DNA of 57,414 nucleotides from an uncultured Gemmatimonadales bacterium (GTDB lineage: Bacteria; Gemmatimonadota; Gemmatimonadetes; Palauibacterales; Palauibacteraceae), in the NCBI GenBank assembly GCA_947259585.1, contig CAMYMV010000012.1, forward strand, positions 1 through 57,414, given 5' to 3'. This document shows positions 8,940-17,495 of the stretch, piece by piece. The number at the start of each line of letters is the position of its first letter. Position 1 is the stretch's first letter. The position numbers were made by a program, and so were the translations under genes. The notes below the pieces were generated by a model, which saw only the letters and a program-made list of their open reading frames with translations, did not search any database and had not been told where the DNA came from.

Positions 8940-9616
8940 AGCAGGAGCTGCGAGCCCGGGCTTCGCTGCCCACGCTCGCTGCACTCGTTCTGGCGCCCTT
9001 GGCGGGCCCGGCGCCCGTGACGATCGCCCGCCTCCAGTACGACGGAGGCGGCGACTGGTACGCCAACCCCTCGAGCCTCGTGAACCTCCTGGAGCAGATC
9101 CGCGACCGAACCGGTGTCCAGGTATCCTCGCAACCCGAGGACGTGCGGCTCACGGACCCGGATCTCCGTGATCACCCGTACCTTTATCTCACCGGACACG
9201 GCAATCTCCGGCTCTCCGACGAGGAGATAGGGAGTCTTCGAGGTTACCTGGAAGCAGGCGGCTTCCTACACGCCGACGACAATTACGGGCTGGACGAGTC
9301 GTTCCGTCGGGAGATCCGTCGCGTCTTCCCGAACCGGGAGCTCGTCCAGGTCCCCCTCGACCACCCCGTCTACCATCTCTTCTACGACCTCCCGGGCGGC
9401 CTGCCGAAGATCCACGAGCACGACGGCCTTCCCGCGCAGGGATGGGGGATCTTCCTGGAGCGGCGGCTGGTCCTCTTCTACAGCTACCAGAGCGACCTGG
9501 GCGACGGATGGGAGGACGCGGAGGTCCACGGCGACCCGGAGGAGCTGCGCGAGGAAGCGTTCCGAATGGGGGTCAACCTCTTCCTCTACGCGCTGTCGAG
9601 CGTTCCTAGCCGATGA
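8933..9616 (+). CDS. DUF4159-domain secreted protein
   Basis: 227 residues from a GTG at 8933 inside the end of the zinc-ribbon gene. Residues 1-24 (LPTLAALVLAPLAGPAP) look like a signal peptide. The mature part contains IARLQYDGGGDWYANP, HPYLYLTGHGNLRLSD, GYLEAGGFLHADDNYG and VPLDHPVYHLFY, which I recognise as the DUF4159 pattern, an amidotransferase-like fold of unknown function often found with membrane-stress or gliding-type operons. No nucleophilic cysteine is visible at the elbow (GGFLHADD). Its neighbours give no direct clue to its job. Confidence 0.8.
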   Translation: MLKQELRARASLPTLAALVLAPLAGPAPVTIARLQYDGGGDWYANPSSLVNLLEQIRDRTGVQVSSQPEDVRLTDPDLRDHPYLYLTGHGNLRLSDEEIGSLRGYLEAGGFLHADDNYGLDESFRREIRRVFPNRELVQVPLDHPVYHLFYDLPGGLPKIHEHDGLPAQGWGIFLERRLVLFYSYQSDLGDGWEDAEVHGDPEELREEAFRMGVNLFLYALSSVPSR

Positions 9617-9659
9617 GGTCTTCTCGGGACCTCACTGGCAGTGCGCGGGTGGTTTGAGG

Positions 9660-9679
9660 GCCGGGCTCCGCAGCCCGGC
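9660..9679. terminator. Hairpin between convergent DUF4159 and ctaF genes
   Basis: GCCGGGCT (9660-9667), loop CCGC, and AGCCCGGC (9672-9679) form a perfect 8-bp stem in the 82-base gap between convergent genes. No T tract follows on either strand, so this is a candidate bidirectional terminator or mRNA end. A second palindrome, GGCGGTAACCGCC at 9687-9699, touches the ctaF stop codon. Confidence 0.5.
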
Positions 9680-9698
9680 GCAGCTCGGCGGTAACCGC

Positions 9699-10049
9699 CT
9701 AGAGGAAGTACCCGTAGAGAGCCATCATCGCCACGATGATGGCCGTCGCGATCGCGAGCGGGCCGAAGAAGAGGCCCCTGAGGTTTGTGTCGTACTTCAG
9801 GTGCATGTAGAAGCCGACTACAAGCACGAACTTCGCGGCCGACATCACCAGGAGGATCGGGACAAGGACACGGGCCAACGCCTCCACGTAAAAGACCATG
9901 ACCTCGAGAGCGGTGATGACCCCGAGCACGAGGGCAATCGCGATGTAGGTCCGATTCGAAGCGTGAGGCTCTACATGCGCCTCATGTCCGCCGTGCGTCA
10001 ACGCGGCCTCCGAACCGCCACTGCCCACGCCATGTGTCTCGCCCGCCAT
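9699..10049 (-). CDS. ctaF: Cytochrome c oxidase subunit IV (caa3-type)
   Basis: 116 residues with a His-rich N-terminus (HGGHEAHVEPH) and three hydrophobic helices, beginning TYIAIALVLGVITALEVMVFY, then AARVLVPILLVMSAAKFVLVVGFYMHL, with a last helix near the C-terminus. FVLVVGFYMHLKYD is characteristic of the COX4/CtaF family. It is a small accessory subunit of the membrane oxidase encoded just upstream on the same strand. It is the last gene of the ctaC-ctaD-ctaE-ctaF order, 31 bases after ctaE. Confidence 0.88.
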   Translation of the reverse strand: MAGETHGVGSGGSEAALTHGGHEAHVEPHASNRTYIAIALVLGVITALEVMVFYVEALARVLVPILLVMSAAKFVLVVGFYMHLKYDTNLRGLFFGPLAIATAIIVAMMALYGYFL

Positions 10050-10080
10050 CCTATTCGCTCTCTCCTCCAGCTGCAGCCGC

Positions 10081-10662
10081 TCAGGCGCCCGTCGCGCCCG
10101 ACATCAGGTAGATCACGGTGAACAGCACGATCCACACGACGTCCACGAAGTGCCAGTAGAGGCCCGCGACCTCCACGGTCACGGCCTTCTCCGGACCGAG
10201 CCGCCCTCTGAGAGCCAGCGTCCATAGCGTCAGCAGCCAGATAACGCCGACCGCCACGTGCGCACCGTGAAACCCGGTCGTCAGATAGAACGTGCCGGCG
10301 AAGAGATTGCGGCTCAGGCCGAGTCCCTCGTGCACGAAATGGTTGAACTCGTAGAACTGACCGCCGAGGAAGATCAACCCGAGGATCGCCGTGAGGAGAA
10401 GAAACAGCCGGCTCCCTCGCGGGTCTCCGCGCTGAACGGCCGAGAGGGCGAGGACCATCATCAGGCTGCTCATCAGGAGCACGAACGTCGTGACCGTGAT
10501 GAACGGGATGTTGAGCAGCTCCTCCTCGTACGGCCCCACGATGCTCTGATCCCGGTACACCAGGAACGTGGCGATCAGGGACGCGAAGAGCATGCATTCG
10601 GACCCGATGAAGGTCCACATCAGCATCTTCTCGTTGGGGACGCCGGTGCTCGTTCGCTCCAA
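10081..10662 (-). CDS. ctaE: Cytochrome c oxidase subunit III
   Basis: 193 residues with five predicted membrane helices, the short caa3/quinol-oxidase-type form rather than the seven-helix mitochondrial type. Family motifs are MWTFIGSECMLFASLIATF near the N-terminus, GQFYEFNHFVHEG, GFHGAHVAVGVIWLL and the terminal YWHFVDVVWIVLFTVIYL. It stabilises subunit I in the inner membrane. It lies 50 bases after ctaD. Confidence 0.94.
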   Translation of the reverse strand: MERTSTGVPNEKMLMWTFIGSECMLFASLIATFLVYRDQSIVGPYEEELLNIPFITVTTFVLLMSSLMMVLALSAVQRGDPRGSRLFLLLTAILGLIFLGGQFYEFNHFVHEGLGLSRNLFAGTFYLTTGFHGAHVAVGVIWLLTLWTLALRGRLGPEKAVTVEVAGLYWHFVDVVWIVLFTVIYLMSGATGA

Positions 10663-10712
10663 GGTCGGCTACTTCCTTCCCGTTAACATCGGCATGCGGT
10701 CTCTCGCCAGCC

Positions 10713-12530
10713 TCAGTGGATCGGCTCGAACGACCAGCCGTAGATGCCGACCAACGTCACGGCAACACCGAGCAGGACGAGCGGCAGGCCGACGAGCGCC
10801 CCCGCCATGACCAGCAGGAGGCCACCCGCCACGACCAGGGGCCAGAACGACGGGTTCGGCATGTGGAACTCCTCCTCACCCGGCGGTGGCGGTGCGATAC
10901 CATCGTGCCAGAGCGGATCCCGACTCGTGACCTCCGGTGTGTGGTCGAAGTTGTGAGGCGGCGGCGGCGAACTGATGCTCCACTCCAGCGTCGACGCCTC
11001 CCAGGGGTTCGCCTCGGCCGTCGGCGCCGTCCGGAGGCTCCGCACCAGGTTCACGAGAAAGACCAGAACGGCCAGGAAGGTCACGACCGCCCCGACCGTC
11101 GAGACCATGTTGAAGCCTTCGAAGCCGAGTCCGGCTGGATACGTAAACGTGCGACGGGGCTGTCCGTGCAGTCCCGCGAAGTGCATCGGGAAGAAGGTCA
11201 GATTCAACCCGAGGAACATGAGCCAGAAATGCACGGCCCCCAGCCGCTCGTTCAGGAACCGGCCTGTGACCTTCGGGAACCAGTAGTAGACCCCCGCGAA
11301 CAGCCCCAGAATGCTGCCCCCGAACAAGACGTAGTGGAAGTGCGCGACGACGAAGTAGGTGTCGGTCTGCTGCAGATCGGCCGGCGCCGAGGAGTGCATG
11401 ACGCCGCTCAGCCCGCCGATCACGAACATCGCGACGAGGCCTATGCTGAAGAGCATCGCGCTTCGGAACCGCAGCGCTCCGCCCCACATCGTCGCGATCC
11501 AGTTGAAGATCTTCACTCCCGTGGGAATCGCGATCAGCATGGTCAGGCCGCTGAACGCCGAGGTCGCGACCGGCCCCAGCCCGACCGCGAACATGTGGTG
11601 CGCCCACACGCCGAAACCGAGGAAGGCGATGAGCACGCCGGAGTAGACGACGACCGGATACCCGAACAGAGGCTTTCGCGAGAAGGTAGGGATCACGTCC
11701 GAGATGATGCCGAAGGCCGGGAGGATCAGGATGTAGACCTCCGGGTGGCCGAAGATCCAGAACAGGTGCTGCCAGAGACGCGGATCGCCGCCCCCCGCCG
11801 GCTCGAAGAACAGCGTCCCGAACATCCGATCGAACAGCAGGAACACCGTGCTGATCGTGAACGGCGGGAAGGCGAGGATGATGAGGAAGGAGACGACGAA
11901 CGTCATCCAGGTGAACAGAGGGAGCCGCATGAAGGTCATGCCGGGCGCCCGCAAGTTGATGATCGTCACGATGAAGTTGAGCGCCGCCACGATCGAGCCC
12001 GCGCCCGCCAGCGCCAGCCCGAGGATGTAGAAGTCCACCCCGTGCCCGGGCGAGAACTGGCTGGACGTCAGGTTGGCGTAGGCGAACCAGCCCACGTCCG
12101 GCGCGCCGCCGAGGAAGAAGCTCGAGTTCAGGAACAGGGCGCCGAACAGGAAGAGCCAGTAGCTGAACGCGTTCAGGCGCGGAAACGCCACGTCGCGAGC
12201 GCCGATTTGCAGCGGCACGATGAAGTTGAAGAAGGCGGCGCTCATCGGCATCACGGCGAAGAGGAGCATCGTGACGCCGTGCATGGTGAAGAGCTGGTTA
12301 TATGCCTGCGCGCTGAGCACAGTGTTTTCCGGCGTGGCCAGCTGGAGCCGGATGAACATCGCCTCGATCCCGCCGACCAGGAAGAACACGAGCGAGGACA
12401 CGAAGTAGAGGATCCCGATCCGCTTGTGGTCCACGGTGGTGATCCAGCTCCAGATGCCGCCGGCGTAGGTCCCGCCCGTCGTCATCTCCGCCTCTGGCGC
12501 TCCATGAACTGACGCTTCCGCCGTCGACAT
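10713..12530 (-). CDS. ctaD: Cytochrome c oxidase subunit I
   Basis: The catalytic subunit of an aa3/caa3 oxidase, which reduces oxygen to water and pumps protons. 605 residues with at least twelve hydrophobic helices. The heme a and CuB sites are visible: TMHGVTMLLF (helix II His), FGHPEVYILILPAFG (helix VI, with the His-Tyr crosslink pair), WAHHMFAVG (the HH pair) and VAHFHYVLFGG (helix X). It begins 6 bases after the ctaC stop. The extra C-terminal helices are common in the caa3 group. Confidence 0.97.
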   Translation of the reverse strand: MSTAEASVHGAPEAEMTTGGTYAGGIWSWITTVDHKRIGILYFVSSLVFFLVGGIEAMFIRLQLATPENTVLSAQAYNQLFTMHGVTMLLFAVMPMSAAFFNFIVPLQIGARDVAFPRLNAFSYWLFLFGALFLNSSFFLGGAPDVGWFAYANLTSSQFSPGHGVDFYILGLALAGAGSIVAALNFIVTIINLRAPGMTFMRLPLFTWMTFVVSFLIILAFPPFTISTVFLLFDRMFGTLFFEPAGGGDPRLWQHLFWIFGHPEVYILILPAFGIISDVIPTFSRKPLFGYPVVVYSGVLIAFLGFGVWAHHMFAVGLGPVATSAFSGLTMLIAIPTGVKIFNWIATMWGGALRFRSAMLFSIGLVAMFVIGGLSGVMHSSAPADLQQTDTYFVVAHFHYVLFGGSILGLFAGVYYWFPKVTGRFLNERLGAVHFWLMFLGLNLTFFPMHFAGLHGQPRRTFTYPAGLGFEGFNMVSTVGAVVTFLAVLVFLVNLVRSLRTAPTAEANPWEASTLEWSISSPPPPHNFDHTPEVTSRDPLWHDGIAPPPPGEEEFHMPNPSFWPLVVAGGLLLVMAGALVGLPLVLLGVAVTLVGIYGWSFEPIH

Positions 12531-12536
12531 AATCGG

Positions 12537-13583
12537 CTACTCGAGGCTCAGGAGGTAGGCCGACACCTGGCGGGCCTGCTCGTCGCTCAATCCCATGTCC
12601 AACATCAGGTTACCTGGTTTCACATCGTGCGGTTCGTTAATCCACCTCACGAGGTTGTCGGGCGTGTTGTCCAGCACGCCGGCGGCGATCGTGCTCCGGC
12701 TGCCCACGTGGGTGAGATCGGGCCCGAGGATCCCGGCCGCCGGGGTGCCGCGGATGGCGTGGCAGGAGATGCAGCCTCCGGCGCCGAAGAACACCTCCCT
12801 GCCCGCCAGCACGGACGGATCGTCCGAGGGCCGAGGTTCGGCACCCGACTCCTGCGGGCTGGCCTCCCGCGCGGCCCAGCGTTCGAACTCCTCGGGCGTG
12901 TCCACGAACAGGAGCATTCCCATCAGGGCGTGCGAGGTGCCGCAGAACTCCGCGCATTGGCCTGGATACACCCCCACCGAGTCGGGAGTGAACCAGAGCT
13001 GGTTCTCCGTTCCCGGCACCAGGTCGCGCTTCCCGGCCACTCTCGGGAACCAGAAGCTGTGCACCACATCGGCCGACTTGAGTCGCAGATCGACCGTCTT
13101 GCCCACCGGAACGTGGAGCTCGTTGGCCGTCGTCACGCCCAGGTCGGGGTAGTTGAACTCCCACCACCACTGATGGCCGATCACTTCGACCCGGATATCC
13201 GAGCTCGGGGGCGGCCGATCGACGCGCCACAGGGTGATCATCGTGGGCACGCCGATGAAGATGAGGATGAGGGCGGGCGCCAGCGTCCAAGCGATCTCGA
13301 GTGCCGTGTTTCCGTGTACGGGCTTCGGCTTCTCGGCACCCGGTCGTTCCCTGAACCGGATGATCGCGACGACCAGAGCGCCCTCGACGACGACGAGAAC
13401 GCCCATCGCCCACCAGAAGATCCCTCGGAAGAGTGAGTCGATCTCGCGGGCGACGTCTGACTGCGGACGCAGGGAGGACTGCGGAAAATCACCACCACAC
13501 GCCGCTGCCACCAACGTGATGGCGAGTGCCGCGAACACGAGGATTGGTCGGTGGCCCCGGTACCCCGGGCGCCCGTCGGTCAT
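12537..13583 (-). CDS. ctaC: Cytochrome c oxidase subunit II with fused cytochrome c (caa3), lipoprotein
   Basis: Accepts electrons and passes them through CuA to subunit I. 348 residues: a signal sequence with a lipobox LVAAAC (Cys 29), two membrane helices at about 52-76 and 99-119, then a periplasmic cupredoxin domain. CuA ligands are H175, and C210, C214, H218 and M221 in CAEFCGTSHALMGM. A C-terminal cytochrome c domain carries CISCH at 271-275 with a later methionine region (KPGNLMLDMG). First gene of the oxidase operon, with a good promoter 60-90 bases upstream. No assembly genes (ctaA, ctaB or Sco) are in the window. Confidence 0.96.
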   Translation of the reverse strand: MTDGRPGYRGHRPILVFAALAITLVAAACGGDFPQSSLRPQSDVAREIDSLFRGIFWWAMGVLVVVEGALVVAIIRFRERPGAEKPKPVHGNTALEIAWTLAPALILIFIGVPTMITLWRVDRPPPSSDIRVEVIGHQWWWEFNYPDLGVTTANELHVPVGKTVDLRLKSADVVHSFWFPRVAGKRDLVPGTENQLWFTPDSVGVYPGQCAEFCGTSHALMGMLLFVDTPEEFERWAAREASPQESGAEPRPSDDPSVLAGREVFFGAGGCISCHAIRGTPAAGILGPDLTHVGSRSTIAAGVLDNTPDNLVRWINEPHDVKPGNLMLDMGLSDEQARQVSAYLLSLE

Positions 13584-13613
13584 GTGGTCGTGGTCTGTGT
13601 CTGCCGGTCGGAC

Positions 13614-13635
13614 CTCATGTGAAAAAATTCACGAG
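13614..13635. promoter_or_regulatory. Dyad over the predicted ctaC transcription start
   Basis: GTGAA (13619-13623), AAAA, TTCAC (13628-13632), extended by CTC at 13614-13616 and GAG at 13633-13635 with a two-base mismatch. It sits just downstream of the predicted -10 box, about where transcription should start, so it could be an operator or a 5' UTR hairpin of the oxidase mRNA. Confidence 0.45.
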
Positions 13636-13640
13636 GGCCG

Positions 13641-13669
13641 ACAATACGGGTCGCCAGCGGAGTCGTCAA
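13641..13669 (-). promoter_or_regulatory. Sigma70-type promoter of the ctaCDEF operon
   Basis: On the minus strand, TTGACG (13669-13664) and TATTGT (13646-13641) are separated by exactly 17 bases. Transcription would start near 13634, about 50 bases before the ctaC ATG. It is the best -35/-10 pair I found in the left half. Confidence 0.6.
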
Positions 13670-13746
13670 GAATCGTTCTCGGTTAGCGAGCGGCCTACCC
13701 TCCGCTCGCCTTGCTCCCGCTCGTCCCTGTACGCCGGTGTACGCGT

Positions 13747-15351
13747 TCAGTGGCGGAACAGACGACGGCCCGTCATCACCATGGAGATGTCGTGTTCGTC
13801 TGCCGCCGCGATCACCTCGTCGTCTCGGATGGAGCCGCCTGGCTGCACGATGGCACGGACGCCGAGCTCGGCCGCTGCATCGATCCCATCCCTGAACGGG
13901 AAGAACGCATCCGACGCCAGCACCGATCCCTCCGTCTCGTGTCCCGCGTCACCGGCCTTCCAGCCCGAGAGCCGGACCGCATCAACGCGGCTCATCTGAC
14001 CGGCGCCCATCCCGATTGTGGCACCACCACGAGCGAGGAGTATCGCGTTGGACTTCACGCTCTGCACGGCCGCCCAGGCAAAGCCCAGGTCGTCCCACTC
14101 CTCGGAAGAGGGCTGCCTCTGGGTCGGGACGGTCACGCCCTCGCCGGCGGCCAGCTCCTCGGCGGTCGCGGGTATGGGCGCCGTCTGGAGCAGCAACCCT
14201 CCCTGGACCCCTCGCGCATCCATGCCCGGAAAGAGATGCCCCGGAAAGGCCTCAAGATCCCCATCCTCGGGCGCGAGAATCCGAAGGTTCTTCTTCTCGG
14301 TGAGGATGCGCAGGGCGGCCTCCGCGTAGCCGGGTGCGATCAGGCATTCCACGAACAGCTCGCATAGCGCCTCCGCCACCGTTTCCGCGAGCGGCTGGTT
14401 GAACGCGACGGTGGAGCCGAACGCCGATACCGGGTCGCAGGCCAGGGCTCGCTCGAACGCCTCGGAGGTCGATCGTCCGACGGCCAGCCCGCAGGGCGTC
14501 GTGTGCTTGACGATCGCGCAGGCCGCCCGAGAAGCGCCTAGATACGGCGCGATCGCGCCCAACGCGCCATCCACGTCCAGCAGGTTGTTGTAGGACAGCG
14601 CCTTCCCGTGCAGCTGCTTGAGCGCGGCCGCTCCGGACGGCCGCCTCGACGCGTCCCGGTAGAAGGCGGCCGCCTGATCCGGGTTCTCCCCGTAGCGCAG
14701 CTCCTGGATTCGGAACAGCGAGACGATCGCCTCCGCCGGCGGCCCGCTCTCCTCGCGCCCGAAGGAGCGCAGATAGCTCGCGACCGCCGCGTCGTAGACG
14801 GACGTATGGGCATAAACACCCGCGGCGAGACGCCGTCTCCGGTCGCTGTGGTCCTCGCCCTCCGCCTCGGCGTCCAGCAGCTCGAGGACTCCCTCGTAGT
14901 CCGCCGGATCGCAGGCGACGATGACGTCGCGGTGGTTCTTGGCGGCCGCCCGTAGCAGCGTGGGCCCTCCGATGTCGACCTGCTCGACCGCCTCCGCCAG
15001 GGTCACGTCGGGCCTCGCCACGGTCTGCCGGAACGGATACAGGTTCACAGCCACCAGATCGATTGGCTGGATTCCCTCTCGGTCCAGTGCTTCCATGTCC
15101 TCGGCAATCGACCGACGGGCCAGGATTCCGGCGTGCACCGCCGGATGGAGCGTCTTCACCCGGCCCGCCAGCATCTCGGGGAAGCCGGTAAGCTCGCCGA
15201 TCGAGCGGACGGGTATCCCCGCCTCGGCGAGCGCAGCCGCCGTACCGCCTGTCGACACGATCTGCCACCCTCGGTCCACGAGAGCCTGCGCCAGCTCGAC
15301 GACCCCGGTCTTGTCGGAAACGCTGACGAGAGCGGTCCTCTGTTCAGCCAT
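13747..15351 (-). CDS. purH: Bifunctional AICAR transformylase / IMP cyclohydrolase
   Basis: Catalyses the last two steps of IMP synthesis. About 534 residues. The N-terminal IMP cyclohydrolase domain has ALVSVSDKTGVVELAQ, STGGTA and GRVKTLHPAVHAGIL. The C-terminal transformylase domain has ELRYGENPDQ, KHTTPCGLA (Lys-His catalytic pair) and SDAFFPFRDGIDAAAELG. The start is taken as MAEQRTALVSV at 15351; an ATG three codons upstream (15360) is also possible. It follows purN by 24-33 bases and ends the purine pair. Confidence 0.96.
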   Translation of the reverse strand: MAEQRTALVSVSDKTGVVELAQALVDRGWQIVSTGGTAAALAEAGIPVRSIGELTGFPEMLAGRVKTLHPAVHAGILARRSIAEDMEALDREGIQPIDLVAVNLYPFRQTVARPDVTLAEAVEQVDIGGPTLLRAAAKNHRDVIVACDPADYEGVLELLDAEAEGEDHSDRRRRLAAGVYAHTSVYDAAVASYLRSFGREESGPPAEAIVSLFRIQELRYGENPDQAAAFYRDASRRPSGAAALKQLHGKALSYNNLLDVDGALGAIAPYLGASRAACAIVKHTTPCGLAVGRSTSEAFERALACDPVSAFGSTVAFNQPLAETVAEALCELFVECLIAPGYAEAALRILTEKKNLRILAPEDGDLEAFPGHLFPGMDARGVQGGLLLQTAPIPATAEELAAGEGVTVPTQRQPSSEEWDDLGFAWAAVQSVKSNAILLARGGATIGMGAGQMSRVDAVRLSGWKAGDAGHETEGSVLASDAFFPFRDGIDAAAELGVRAIVQPGGSIRDDEVIAAADEHDISMVMTGRRLFRH

Positions 15352-15384
15352 ATCAGCCATCTTTTTGCTCGGTTGTCGTCAGGG

Positions 15385-16122
15385 TTATTCGGCGCGGCCG
15401 GAGGGAACCGGCCTCACCGACTCGAGCGTCGTCACGCCGTCGTCCGGACCGGCTCTGAACATCTCCGCGCCAAAGAGCGGCGGCACCCACTCCGCGCGGC
15501 CGGCGGAAGAAAGCCTCAGCCGATCCCGCGCGATGCCCGAAACGACCGCCGGGAGCAGGCGATGCTCCACCCGCAGAACGCGAGCGGCCAACGCGTCGGA
15601 GTCGTCGCCCTCCATGACCGGGACCGGCCATTGGGCGATGATGGGGCCACGGTCGTACTCCTCGCTCACGAAGTGGATCGTGACACCGCTCACCTTGCAG
15701 CCTCGATCGATCACCGCCTCGTGGACCCGCCGACCGTACATGCCGTGACCACCGAAGGATGGCAAGAGGGCCGGGTGGATGTTGATCATCCGACCCCAGA
15801 ACGCCCGCACGACCGAGGCCGGAATCAGCCGAAGATAACCGGCGAGCACCACGAGCTGGACGTCCTCTTCCCCCAGGCGGCGGAGCAGAAATGCCTCATC
15901 GCTCTCCGGGTCTTCCTTGGAACCCCGGGCGGTCGCCGGCAGCACGTCGGCTCGCACTCCCGCATCTCTCGCCCGGTCCAGCGCCCGGATTCCGGGTCGG
16001 CTGCCGACGACCAGTACGACGCGGGCCGCCGGGTCGTCGCCGAGGTTGAAGCGGTCCAGCAGGGCCTGGAGGTTGCTCCCCGAACCGGACGCCAGCACAC
16101 CGACCCGAAGGGTTTCGCTCAT
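15385..16122 (-). CDS. purN: Phosphoribosylglycinamide formyltransferase
   Basis: Uses 10-formyltetrahydrofolate to formylate GAR in purine synthesis. 245 residues. The N-terminal VGVLASGSGSNLQALLD is the phosphate-binding loop; VLAGYLRLI, INIHPALLPSFGGHGMYG (catalytic Asn-His region) and VHFVSEEYDRGPIIAQ follow in the expected order. The C-terminus is longer than usual by about 35 residues, with no recognised domain. The ATG overlaps the selA stop as ATGA, an unusual coupling of purine and selenocysteine genes. Confidence 0.95.
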   Translation of the reverse strand: MSETLRVGVLASGSGSNLQALLDRFNLGDDPAARVVLVVGSRPGIRALDRARDAGVRADVLPATARGSKEDPESDEAFLLRRLGEEDVQLVVLAGYLRLIPASVVRAFWGRMINIHPALLPSFGGHGMYGRRVHEAVIDRGCKVSGVTIHFVSEEYDRGPIIAQWPVPVMEGDDSDALAARVLRVEHRLLPAVVSGIARDRLRLSSAGRAEWVPPLFGAEMFRAGPDDGVTTLESVRPVPSGRAE

Positions 16123-17495
16123 GACGCCTCCAAGGCGTCCGATACGACGCGAGCGACGTCCCTCTCCTCACCGGGCCGGATGGTGCGGAAGTCCACGCAG
16201 AAGGCATCGTCCTCGATGCGGCCGATGAGAGGCGGCGTCGCCGCCCGACAGCGGCGTTCCAGCGCATCCGGCCGCGCGCCCGCGGCGCGCCAGCCGGCCG
16301 ACTCGAGGGTCACCTCCGGGTACGCGCCTCCCCCGACAACCGCGCGCATCGGCCTGATATCCAGGGCCTCCTGCGCTGCTGCGGAACAGAGAGCGAGACC
16401 GGCTTCAGCGCGGGCCCGAACGGATTCTGGCGACTCTCTCAGCATGGCCACGGCAGGGATCCGCTCGGCAGGGGCGGTCGGGTTCGCATAGAGACGCAAC
16501 GTCGCCTCCAGCGCGGCCAGCGTCAGCTTGTCGACGCGGAAGGCGCGAAGGAGCGGGTTGGCCCGCAAGCGGCCCACGAACTCCGCCGAACCGTGGATGA
16601 TTCCCGCCTGCGGCCCTCCCAGGAGCTTGTCGCCGCTCCAGGTCACGACATCCGCTCCGGCGGCTGCGGCCTCTCGGGGACCAGGCTCCACGGGCAGGAA
16701 GGGCAGCAGATCGGAGAGCAGTAGCCCCGAGCCCAGATCGTTGGCGACCGGCACGCCTTCCCGCCGACCCAGCTCCGTCAGCTGCGCCAAAGGCACATCC
16801 TCCACGAAGCCCCGGATCCGGTAATTGGACGGGTGGACCTTGAGAATGAGGCCGGTCTTCGCGCCGATCGAACGGCCGTAGTCCTCGATTCGCGTGCGGT
16901 TGGTCGTACCCACCTCCACCAACTGGCCGCCGCTGCGGGCGATGATCTCGGGGATGCGGAACGACCCGCCGATCTCGACCAGCTCGCCGCGCGAGACGAT
17001 CACCTCGCGACCGAGGGCCAACTCGTTCACGACGAGCGAGACCGCCGCCGCGTTGTTGTTCACGACGAGCGCCGCCTCTGATCCGGTGAGACGCCCCACC
17101 AGGTCGCTGCAATGGGCGTAACGACTGCCGCGGCGCCCCGTCGCCAGGTCGAACTCGAGGTTGCTGTAGCCGCCCGCAACCGGCTCGAGCGCCTCGAGCG
17201 CCACCGACGCCAAAGGAGCGCGGCCGAGGTTCGTGTGGAGGACGACGCCCGTGCCGTTGAGCACCCGGCGGAGACAGGGAACCGCCTGCTCGCGAAGCCT
17301 GGCTCCGGTCGTCTCGAGGATCGCCGCCGGGTCGGGAACGGATCGGCCGGTCGTGGCCCGGACCCTCTGGTCAGCGATCACCTCGCGAAGAACCCGCTTC
17401 ACCTCGTCACGGCCGAAGCTCTCGGACCAGCGCACGGCCCGGTCGTTTGCGAGGAGCGCATCGACGGACGGGATGCCTCGTCGAAGGTCGCTCAC
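16119..17495 (-). CDS. selA: L-seryl-tRNA(Sec) selenium transferase
   Basis: A PLP enzyme that converts seryl-tRNA(Sec) to selenocysteinyl-tRNA(Sec) using selenophosphate. 458 residues, normal length. It shows RRVLNGTGVVLHTNLGRAPL near 76-95, NNNAAAVSLV near 146, KVHPSNYRI and the PLP lysine in SGDKLLGGPQAG (K290). Its presence implies a UGA-recoding pathway, but selB, selD and tRNA-Sec are not in the window and I saw no convincing in-frame UGA selenoprotein here. It is coupled by GTGA to the upstream lipoprotein gene and by ATGA to purN. Confidence 0.95.
   Translation of the reverse strand: MSDLRRGIPSVDALLANDRAVRWSESFGRDEVKRVLREVIADQRVRATTGRSVPDPAAILETTGARLREQAVPCLRRVLNGTGVVLHTNLGRAPLASVALEALEPVAGGYSNLEFDLATGRRGSRYAHCSDLVGRLTGSEAALVVNNNAAAVSLVVNELALGREVIVSRGELVEIGGSFRIPEIIARSGGQLVEVGTTNRTRIEDYGRSIGAKTGLILKVHPSNYRIRGFVEDVPLAQLTELGRREGVPVANDLGSGLLLSDLLPFLPVEPGPREAAAAGADVVTWSGDKLLGGPQAGIIHGSAEFVGRLRANPLLRAFRVDKLTLAALEATLRLYANPTAPAERIPAVAMLRESPESVRARAEAGLALCSAAAQEALDIRPMRAVVGGGAYPEVTLESAGWRAAGARPDALERRCRAATPPLIGRIEDDAFCVDFRTIRPGEERDVARVVSDALEAS

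Noticed and set aside
10716..12512. 598-residue plus-strand open frame opposite ctaD
   Set aside because: Its product is a charged His/Arg/Glu-rich string with no domain; it mirrors a well-supported oxidase gene. High GC content leaves long antisense frames open.
16119..17495. UGA-encoded selenoprotein close to selA
   Set aside because: I looked for genes extended by an in-frame UGA next to selA and saw none; the neighbouring stops are TGA codons overlapping the next start, as expected for coupled genes.
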